Source: Alphaproteobacteria bacterium (GTDB lineage Bacteria > Pseudomonadota > Alphaproteobacteria > JAAXGF01). Taken from it: 8,726 nt of DNA. The position numbers were made by a program, and so were the translations under genes. Location: positions 1 to 8,726 of the forward strand of contig JAAXGF010000183.1 of the NCBI GenBank assembly GCA_012267605.1, given 5' to 3'. The notes beneath the pieces are model-generated. The model saw only the letters and a program-made list of their open reading frames with translations. It was not told the origin of the DNA and did no database searches. Positions 1-4,795 of the stretch are shown in pieces (position 1 is the first letter of the stretch; each line of letters begins with the position of its first letter).

Positions 1-266
1 GCAAAGCGTCCGGTGCTTTGCCAGCCAGATCAAGGGGGTAGGTCGGCACTACACGCCGTTCTGGAGAAGCAAAGCCCGGAAATCCGCCACTTTCCGGGCC
101 GGAAAATCGTCACATTAGCCGAAACGCGTGCCGAGTTGCGGAAGTCGGGCTTGGTCAGGCCGAGAAACTTCTCGATCTCTTTCAGGCTTCGCGGGCGGCG
201 GTCCCAGGCGCCGCAAGCCTCCGGCCCCGCGCCGGTGATGACCGAAGAAGCGCTTTCGGGCCTGCG
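1..266. other. unassigned sequence at left edge
   Basis: I recognise no gene here. The plus strand is open in frame 1 from base 1 to a TGA at 268-270, but the translation is Arg/Pro/Ser-rich with no domain I know and looks like chance coding in GC-rich DNA. On the minus strand about 30 residues (roughly 110-205) look more protein-like, with a helix-like RSLKEIEKFLGL, but the frame around them is not convincing. A 9-bp inverted repeat at 74-99 is listed separately. Given the broken genes to the right, this is probably more remnant DNA of the mobile element. Confidence 0.4.
74..99. repeat. 9-bp perfect inverted repeat
   Basis: GCCCGGAAA at 74-82 is mirrored by TTTCCGGGC at 91-99, with an 8-nt loop. 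The stem is GC-rich at its base and could form a stable RNA hairpin. No T tract follows on either strand, so it is not a standard intrinsic terminator. It may be a recombination or element-end relic, but nothing beyond the symmetry supports a role. Confidence 0.5.
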
Positions 267-404
267 GTGACCGGCGTCCGGGTCGGGATAGAGGTGGACG
301 ACGCGGCAGTGCGTACAGCGCTGACCCGGCTGATCGACACCGTCGACGACATCAGGGGGTTTCTCGATCGGCCCTCGATGCGGAAATGGCACGGGCCTGG
401 AGTT
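267..404 (+). pseudogene. possible N-terminal stub of a phage virion morphogenesis (Mu gpG-like) gene
   Basis: A GTG at 267 overlaps the preceding TGA (GTGA). The first 35 or so residues, MTGVRVGIEVDDAAVRTALTRL and onward, resemble the start of Mu gpG-like tail completion / virion morphogenesis proteins, which open with a short beta strand, VDDAAVR-type residues and an amphipathic helix. Family proteins run to roughly 150 residues or more. Here the similarity stops by about residue 40 and, without a stop codon, the same frame becomes a tyrosine-recombinase N-terminal domain from about base 405. This would be a truncated gene fused by deletion or recombination. The family call is from memory of the motif and the match is short. 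It could also be an unusual N-terminus of the recombinase itself. Confidence 0.35.
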
Positions 405-766
405 GTCACACGGGCATCGAACCTGCGGAACTTCCTCAGGTTCCTGTACGCAACCGGTCGGACTCGACTGAACCTCGCCCTCTTCGTTCCCCGTGTTGTG
501 AGACGGGCTTCGCCCTGTCACGTCACCTCTCTCCCGGCGAGGTATGGCAACTGATCAACGCGGTTTACGACGACAACGCGCTCGGGCGCCGCAACCGCGC
601 GATGCTACTGCTGATGGCGCAGCTCGGGCTGCGGCCCAAGGAGGTGGTCGCGATACGGCTCGACGACATCAACTGGGCGGCGGGGGAAATCGTCGTCCGC
701 GGCAAGGGTGGGCACCACGACCGCATGCCGCTTCCCGCAGACGTGGGAGAGGCGATCGTCGCATGA
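405..766 (+). pseudogene. tyrosine recombinase (phage integrase family) remnant, frameshifted and 3'-truncated
   Basis: Two reading frames must be joined. From about 405 to 512 the frame begun at 267 encodes the end of an N-terminal SAM-like core-binding domain (SNLRNFLRFLYATGRTRLN, then VPRVVRR). From about 515 the next frame continues the protein (RHLSPGEVWQLINAVYDD and onward) into the catalytic domain. The first catalytic Arg is in LGLRPKEV (codon 632-634), and the beta-hairpin Lys is probably in VRGKGGHHDRMPLP (near 704). The gene then stops at a TGA (764-766) where a serine recombinase fragment begins. The HxxR box, the second His/Trp and the nucleophilic Tyr are all absent, so the product cannot catalyse strand exchange. 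It may be the remains of the element's own integrase, but lies about 3 kb from the tRNA. Confidence 0.8.
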
Positions 767-1608
767 CCAATCCGATAACCAGGGGCCGGCAATTCAGGCT
801 CAATCCGGAATCGGAATGGACCCGGACGTCGGTGCCGCACCTGCGCATCGTCGACGACGGTCTATGGGAGCGGACGCGGATGAGGCTCAAGGAGCGCACG
901 CCGAGGCCATCCATGGCTCCCGTGGCGCGTCGCGCCAAGCCGCCTCACAACATCCAACCGCTGACCGGGTTGATCCGTTGCGGCCGGTGCGGCGGATTGG
1001 CGAACGTGGCCGACCGGAGGCGGTACGTCTGTGCCGATACCCGCTTCACCAAGGCGTGCAAGAACACTCGGGGCGTGAGCATCGCGGCGTTGACTGGACG
1101 CGTGTTCCGGGATTTGCGGGAAGCCCTGAGGGGTGAGCCGGACTTGTTGGCCGCTGTTACCGCTTTGGTCGCGCGGGATCGGCAGAAACAAGATGAGTTG
1201 AGACGCTCCCGGACCAATCTGAACAACCGCATCGGGAGGTTGTTGAAACTGGTCGAGCACGGCCTTGTCACGGACCGGGCCTTCGAGAGGATGCGGAAAC
1301 TGGAAACCGAGCTGTCCAAGGTCGAGGATGCCCTGAGAACCGTTCCGCCCCCACCGGCGTCCGAGCGCGAAGTCCGCCGCGATATTTCCCTGGGCCTTGG
1401 GCTGATGGAAGATCAATTCAATGAGAAGTCGCGAATTCCGTTCCTGCGGCAAGCCTTTAAGCTTGTAATAGAGCGCGTCACACTCATGCCCTTGGCGGAC
1501 AAGGCAAAAGGGTCGACGATTGCCGTCGGCGTACGGCGCGAAGGATGGCCCGCGCTTTGGTTTCTTCTCACCGAAGCCAAGAGGAACACCCGCCCGCGTG
1601 GAGGATGA
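763..1608 (+). pseudogene. large serine recombinase, C-terminal fragment lacking the catalytic domain
   Basis: The 281-codon frame from the ATG at 763 matches the middle and end of large serine recombinases. Residues 1-45 are the end of the Recombinase domain (RLNPESEWTRTSVPHLRIVDD, LWERTRMRL). Residues 66-105 form the zinc ribbon, with Cys 73, 76, 90 and 99 (LIRCGRCGG, YVCAD, KACKN). Residues about 135-195 form a charged coiled coil, and 205-270 the terminal beta-rich segment. The N-terminal resolvase domain with its catalytic Ser, normally some 150 residues, and the start of the Recombinase domain are missing. The frame opens at ATGA overlapping the tyrosine-recombinase stop, so translational coupling is possible, but a protein made from it would lack catalysis. 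The fragment has no internal stop, so the truncation may be recent. It converges on repC. Confidence 0.85.
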
Positions 1609-1742
1609 CCGCGGTTTATCTGGAGATTGCCGCACCGCCCGCCATGAAGGCCGTGAAAGCGTAGCCATCATTGCCGTGTGTCCCACCGTTGCCGTTTGCT
1701 GGCTTGGCATCGTCAAGCGTCTCAAGCCGCTTGACGAACGCA
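1609..1742. other. spacer between convergent serine-recombinase fragment and repC
   Basis: This short region separates two convergent genes. No promoter or recognisable gene is visible. One minus-strand frame stays open through it and past the repC stop (DAFVKRLETLDDAKP and onward) but has no start codon of its own here. The only clear structure is the inverted repeat at 1710-1737. Confidence 0.5.
1710..1737. repeat. 10-bp perfect inverted repeat just after the repC stop
   Basis: TCGTCAAGCG at 1710-1719 pairs with CGCTTGACGA at 1728-1737 across an 8-nt loop. It starts 5 bp past the repC stop codon (1743-1745), so a hairpin would form at the 3' end of repC mRNA and also in any plus-strand transcript reading out of the recombinase fragment. 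No T run follows on either strand, so mRNA 3'-end protection or Rho-assisted termination is more likely than intrinsic termination. Confidence 0.55.
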
Positions 1743-3503
1743 TCAGACCGCCTTCCCCCGCACCCATCCGAAGATGCTGGCGTGCAAGTGAAGTTCATCC
1801 TTGCGGGCACGGTCGGTCATGCCGCGTAGATAAGCGCCGGGACGACGCACCGGTTCCTCCGCGTCGGGGCACATCTTCCGGTCGATCAGCATGACGCAGA
1901 TCGCCGCAGATCTTCGGCCCATGACGGTCACGGCCACCCACCAGACTTGCGGGCCGATGCCGAGTTGCGGACACAAGTTCTCCGCCGCGTCCTCGATCTC
2001 TGCCCAATCCGGCTGATCGGTTTCCGCCGTCCTGTTGGCCTGCGACACGGCGGCTAGCAATCTCGGTCCTGCGGTTTCCACGACGTTCAGCGGGCTGAGA
2101 TGCCGGGTCCCAGTGTCAGGTTTCCACAATCCGCCTTGTTCCGACCGACCGGGAGGCAGACCCGGATCATTGGCCGGGGCGCCGCTGTGATTGCTTCCAT
2201 CTCCCCGCGCCCCCCCAATCCGCGAGCGTTGTCCGTGTCCAGCTTTGGGTTTTGGGCTTTCTACGGAATATCTGTTGCCATCGTTGTGTTCGGAAGCGGC
2301 ACCGGTCGCCAATTCACGGTTCTTTTGGCCTTTGCCTTCGGTCCTGGCCTCGATCCGCATGAGGTTTTGCGCGTCGGCCTCAAAATTGGCCGGAGGCACT
2401 TCGTTTTGCGGTTCTCGCCGGCTCCCTGCGGCACAACGGTCCTCCCTGGCGGCTTCCATTTCGCTCCCAATGGCCCTGAACCCCTCATTTTCCCTGCCGT
2501 CAACCATTTTAATGGATGAATTCGCGCCGCAAGGCGCGTCCGCCTCTCCGCCGCAGGCGGTACTTTGTCCCCAACGTTGGGTACTAGTAACCGATTTATC
2601 GGTTTGTTTTTTAGTTTGTAATTTATATGGGAGGAAGTTTTGTTCCCCCTGGGGGGAAGTTTTCACATCCCGTCCACTATTTTCTTCACGGCTTTCGCTT
2701 CGTTCAATAAGGGTTTCCAATTCACCGGAGAGCAACTGGGGCCTGGCGGTCAGCTCTCTCAAAGCGGCCAGGGGCGTATCGGAACGGACTGCTTCTTTGA
2801 CGATAACCGTCTTTTCGCTCCATGCTTCGTCTTCGAGGTCGATCAGGCCTTCCTTGACGGCGCGGGCGAGCATGGCACGGACCGTTCTGCGGAGGGCGGA
2901 GGCGCTCCGCCAGGTTCTTTCTTGTTCCAGTTCCTCGGCCTTCCTGCGACGGTCGGCTTCGAGCAGTTCCGACGCCATGGCGCCGAGGGGGGAAAGGTCG
3001 GCTCCGTAGGCCTCGATAATATACCCGTACTCGTCCCGTTTTCCCCAGCGCGCGTGATTGGCGGAATCGTTCCAGGTCAACAACTGGGCGTCCCCGAGGG
3101 CGTTCTCGACATTGCGGGCCTGTCGGCGGCAAACACCGATTTCTTTGGCCATCGCCTTCACGGATAACCAGGTGATGGGCTTTTGGCCAGGCTCCCAATC
3201 CTGGTCCCATGTCTTGAGGATCAGGAACACGAGAAGATCGGTCTGGGAGCGGTTCAGTCCCAACCAATCGCGGTTGTCTTTGACCAGCTCGATAAGCCTG
3301 AATCGTGTCAGGCCGTCCGGTAGGCCGTTGAACGTTTGCCCGGTCTCGCGGGCTTTAACGTCGGCGTCCGTGTAGGCGCGGGAGCCGCGGAACGCGGCGT
3401 TGAGCGCGTGTAGCATTTGTCCCTCCGCAGGGGAGGTCACGCTATCGCTATCGGGAAGAAGGGCGACGGGGAGGGACCGCACAACGGCTTTTACCGTTGA
3501 CAC
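1743..3503 (-). CDS. repC: RepC-family plasmid replication initiator (long variant)
   Basis: RepC initiates replication of alphaproteobacterial repABC plasmids by binding an origin inside its own gene. Residues about 65-185 resemble the RP-C N-terminal winged-helix region: TWLSVKAMAKEIGVCRRQAR as recognition-helix area, then KRDEYGYIIEAYGADLSPL, close to the family's RD..G.I..A.G.DLSPL. Residues about 186-260 are helical and charged. Residues about 498-580 match the RP-C C-terminal domain (LGIGPQVWWVAVTVMG, then RRPGAYLRGMTDRA). Between them, about 270-460, is a hydrophilic, low-complexity linker, so the protein has 586 residues where RepC proteins usually have about 400-440. GTG 3501-3503 is the first start after an in-frame stop at 3531-3533; its ribosome site is weak (GGCGGCG). 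No repA or repB precedes it. The tRNA and antisense RNA context points to an integrated replicon. Confident of family, less so of activity. Confidence 0.82.
   Translation of the reverse strand: MSTVKAVVRSLPVALLPDSDSVTSPAEGQMLHALNAAFRGSRAYTDADVKARETGQTFNGLPDGLTRFRLIELVKDNRDWLGLNRSQTDLLVFLILKTWDQDWEPGQKPITWLSVKAMAKEIGVCRRQARNVENALGDAQLLTWNDSANHARWGKRDEYGYIIEAYGADLSPLGAMASELLEADRRRKAEELEQERTWRSASALRRTVRAMLARAVKEGLIDLEDEAWSEKTVIVKEAVRSDTPLAALRELTARPQLLSGELETLIERSESREENSGRDVKTSPQGEQNFLPYKLQTKKQTDKSVTSTQRWGQSTACGGEADAPCGANSSIKMVDGRENEGFRAIGSEMEAAREDRCAAGSRREPQNEVPPANFEADAQNLMRIEARTEGKGQKNRELATGAASEHNDGNRYSVESPKPKAGHGQRSRIGGARGDGSNHSGAPANDPGLPPGRSEQGGLWKPDTGTRHLSPLNVVETAGPRLLAAVSQANRTAETDQPDWAEIEDAAENLCPQLGIGPQVWWVAVTVMGRRSAAICVMLIDRKMCPDAEEPVRRPGAYLRGMTDRARKDELHLHASIFGWVRGKAV
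2523..2663. other. putative oriV: AT-rich patch and palindrome cluster inside repC
   Basis: In repABC plasmids the origin lies in an AT-rich part of the repC coding sequence. Here bases 2581-2640 contain 18 G/C of 60 in an otherwise GC-rich gene. Five dyads cluster around it: CGCGCC-N4-GGCGCG (2523-2538), CCGCCT-N9-AGGCGG (2540-2560), CCCAACGTTGGG (2570-2581), AACCGATTTATCGGTT (2589-2604) and TTCCCCC-TG-GGGGGAA (2643-2658). The 9-mer GGAAGTTTT occurs twice in direct orientation (2633-2641 and 2655-2663), 22 bp apart, like a two-copy iteron. The encoded protein segment is Lys/Thr/Gln-rich linker (codons about 282-312), so the base composition is not dictated by a folded domain. I see no good DnaA box. 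The origin assignment is inference from position and structure. Confidence 0.5.
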
Positions 3504-3525
3504 GCGCCGCCGTTCGCCGTAGAAG
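3497..3525 (+). promoter_or_regulatory. sigma70-type promoter for the repC antisense RNA
   Basis: A perfect -35 box TTGACA (3497-3502) is followed after 17 bp by TAGAAG (3520-3525), which matches 4 of 6 positions of TATAAT. The -35 box overlaps the repC start codon (3501-3503) on the opposite strand, so transcription from here would run away from repC, across its mRNA leader. A transcript would begin near 3532. Confidence 0.65.
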
Positions 3526-3548
3526 TGACTTCAGGAATCTTTCTACGG
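3517..3548 (-). promoter_or_regulatory. 8-bp inverted repeat in the repC mRNA leader
   Basis: CCGTAGAA (3517-3524) and TTCTACGG (3541-3548) are perfect inverted repeats, 16 nt apart. In the repC mRNA they would form a hairpin just upstream of the weak ribosome site and GTG start. The inner arm also overlaps the -10 box of the ctRNA promoter. The position fits a stem that hides or exposes the repC translation start depending on ctRNA pairing. No T tract follows, so control of translation seems likelier than transcription termination. Inferred by analogy with repABC leaders. Confidence 0.5.
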
Positions 3549-3592
3549 ATATCGGCGGTCGCTCTGGGTCCCTCCCCGAGCGGCCTTTTTTT
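3532..3592 (+). ncRNA. putative countertranscribed RNA controlling repC (ctRNA / incA-like)
   Basis: Between the promoter above and a rho-independent terminator lies a predicted transcript of about 61 nt, fully antisense to the repC leader. repABC plasmids carry a similar small RNA, about 50-60 nt, upstream of repC, which lowers RepC synthesis and sets copy number and incompatibility. On the repC mRNA strand the leader can fold a hairpin from CCGTAGAA (3548-3541) and TTCTACGG (3524-3517), ending 13 nt before the GTG, plus the complement of the terminator stem. ctRNA binding could shift the balance between such structures. Promoter, length, terminator, strand and position all agree with the repABC arrangement; expression is not shown. 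Confidence 0.68.
3557..3592 (+). terminator. intrinsic terminator of the ctRNA
   Basis: GGTCGCTC (3557-3564) pairs with GAGCGGCC (3578-3585) over 8 bp with one G-T wobble and a 13-nt loop, and seven T residues follow directly (3586-3592). This is a textbook rho-independent terminator on the plus strand. No plus-strand protein gene lies nearby, so the candidate antisense RNA is the obvious client. Confidence 0.75.
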
Positions 3593-3662
3593 ATCCAATC
3601 AGATCGTCTGCGTGACGGTTGTCCCCGAATTTAGGCTTCCTATTACCGCCGTGAAGTGCTAC

Positions 3663-3690
3663 ATGGATACTAGATTCAGCGATGGATACT
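3663..3690. repeat. 9-bp direct repeat next to the tRNA 3' end
   Basis: ATGGATACT occurs at 3663-3671 and again at 3682-3690, 19 bp apart. The second copy ends on the base that opens the encoded CCA of tRNA-Ser. Such repeats beside a tRNA attachment site can be integrase or excisionase binding sites, but two copies of 9 bp are weak evidence alone. Confidence 0.4.
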
Positions 3691-3782
3691 GGCGGAGGGA
3701 GGGGGATTCGAACCCCCGAAGCGGATGTTAACCACTTAACGGTTTAGCAAACCGCCGCCTTCGACCACTCGGCCATCCCTCC
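3690..3782 (-). tRNA. tRNA-Ser (anticodon GCU)
   Basis: The minus strand reads as a full class II tRNA. The acceptor stem GGAGGGA (3782-3776) pairs with TCCCTCC (3700-3694), followed by discriminator G (3693) and an encoded CCA (3692-3690). The T arm is GGGGG-TTCGAAT-CCCCC. The anticodon loop TTGCTAA carries GCT at 3748-3746, on a 5-bp stem GCGGT/ACCGT. A long variable arm of about 20 nt is typical of serine tRNA. It decodes AGC and AGU. The 3' end borders the repC-bearing region, making this gene the likely attachment site of the element; the tRNA itself is intact. Confidence 0.96.
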
Positions 3783-3803
3783 CCTTGCCAAACACCCGCG
3801 ATC

Positions 3804-3830
3804 ATCATATGCGCACGCCTGATCTGTCAA
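3804..3830 (-). promoter_or_regulatory. probable promoter of tRNA-Ser
   Basis: On the minus strand TTGACA (3830-3825) is followed after 15 bp by TATGAT (3809-3804), 5 of 6 matches to the -10 consensus, ending 21 bp before the first tRNA base. The spacer is shorter than the ideal 17 bp, but both boxes are strong and the placement fits a tRNA promoter. The 96-bp gap between the tRNA and the TAXI gene (3783-3878) contains nothing else I recognise. Confidence 0.55.
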
Positions 3831-3878
3831 CGTTCTCGCTTAGCTCCAAGTTTCGCCTCAACAACGTCTTGGTCCCGT

Positions 3879-4763
3879 TTACTTTTCCTGGCCCACCATT
3901 CTCAGTATCGCCGGATGAGCCGCGTATACGGCGTCGGCCACCTCATCGTAATAGCGCAGGTTTTGCTCGATCCAGTCGAGATCAATGAGCAAGATCGCGG
4001 CCACTGCTATGGTCTCGATACCCGCGAAATAGGTACCCTGAGTGTTGGGATAGGTCCCCCCCTCGATGGTTTTGAACTCGTAGATTCGCCATCCGGATCG
4101 GTCCTCGAAGTTATCGAAATCACCGTCGTCCACGGGAACCAGCTTAATGAACTGCCCTTGCAAATCCGCCTTGCGGGTGAATTCCGAATTCAATCCACCG
4201 ACGTAAAGGAGACATTGGGCATCAGCCCCATCGACGATCTTGTTAATTGCCCGGGCGCCATCGACTGCCAGGGTGGGGACTTGGGCGTAATCCGGATCGG
4301 TTTGGGTGAGCGCCCGCCAAGTGACGGCGTGGGAAGACCCCTTCGATCCGATGAGGATCGTAAAATCTTCGGGATTGCTCTCCAGATCGCCGACATCGTC
4401 GATACCCGCGTCCCGATTACAAAACAGATGGACGTATTCGTCGTAAAGGTATCCGGCGAATTCCACGTCCAGCTGGGCTTCCGGATTATCTTGCTTGAAG
4501 ATGTGGTAGGTGTCCGCCTGAACCACGACCGCGTCGCATTCACTCTCCCGAATGCGTTGGAGGTTGTCTACTGATCCCGCGGTTTCGATCACCTGCACCT
4601 CGATCTCGGAATCTTCGAGTTCGTGGGCGATCTTTAATCCCGCGCCGTGGTGGCTGCTATCCTTGTTCCCCGTGCAAATGCGAAATTCGGTGTCCGCCCG
4701 AGCGCTGGTCAACCCCCATGCGCAACTCGAGATCGCGGCTACGATTATCATGATCACACGCAT
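3879..4763 (-). CDS. TAXI-family TRAP-type periplasmic solute-binding protein
   Basis: TAXI proteins bind a small solute, often an organic acid, in the periplasm and pass it to a fused DctQM-type TRAP permease. A signal peptide is clear (MRVIMIIVAAISSCAWG, likely cleavage after SARA at residue 23). The mature protein starts with the family's first strand and loop (FRICTGNKDSSHHGAGLKIAHEL), followed by IETAGSVDNLQRI, CDAVVVQAD and a type II binding-protein fold (ILIGSKGSSHAVTWRAL). The 294 residues are slightly short of the usual 320 or so. The opening loop is CTGNKDSSHHG, unlike the common GTGGxxGVYYP, so the ligand may differ. GAGG lies 8 nt before the ATG. It sits 32 bp after creA. No TRAP permease is in the window, so transport may depend on a distant gene, or the protein may serve as a sensor. 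Confidence 0.75.
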   Translation of the reverse strand: MRVIMIIVAAISSCAWGLTSARADTEFRICTGNKDSSHHGAGLKIAHELEDSEIEVQVIETAGSVDNLQRIRESECDAVVVQADTYHIFKQDNPEAQLDVEFAGYLYDEYVHLFCNRDAGIDDVGDLESNPEDFTILIGSKGSSHAVTWRALTQTDPDYAQVPTLAVDGARAINKIVDGADAQCLLYVGGLNSEFTRKADLQGQFIKLVPVDDGDFDNFEDRSGWRIYEFKTIEGGTYPNTQGTYFAGIETIAVAAILLIDLDWIEQNLRYYDEVADAVYAAHPAILRMVGQEK

Positions 4764-4795
4764 GGGGCCCGCCTCAGGTCGCGCCTCGCATCAGT

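Noticed and set aside
400..430. tRNA T-arm-like string near GGGCATCGAACCTGC
   Set aside because: It resembles the tRNA T loop but has no matching acceptor stem or anticodon arm, and it lies in the recombinase coding frame. It does not match the tRNA-Ser 3' end well enough to be an att copy.
30..521. 163-codon open frame on the minus strand at the left edge
   Set aside because: Half of it is antisense to the tyrosine recombinase remnant, and only a short segment looks protein-like. It is not enough to call a gene.
862..1767. 301-codon open frame on the minus strand
   Set aside because: It lies antisense to the serine recombinase fragment, whose zinc-ribbon cysteines and motifs are clear on the plus strand. 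Its translation has no recognisable motif. Its length reflects GC-rich codon bias.
1616..1810. 64-codon minus-strand frame running past the repC stop
   Set aside because: Its only starts lie inside repC in another frame, with no ribosome site, and the protein is not recognisable. The repC C-terminal domain already ends naturally before the stop.
2581..2670. DnaA boxes in the AT-rich patch
   Set aside because: The best candidate, TGTGAAAAC near 2657-2665 on the minus strand, has two mismatches to the consensus, which is expected by chance.
2191..3009. 272-codon open frame on the plus strand within repC
   Set aside because: It is antisense to repC, Ser/Arg/Pro-rich and without domain features. 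repC has family motifs at both ends.
3915..4574. 219-codon open frame on the plus strand
   Set aside because: It is antisense to the TAXI gene, which has a signal peptide and family motifs; this frame has none.
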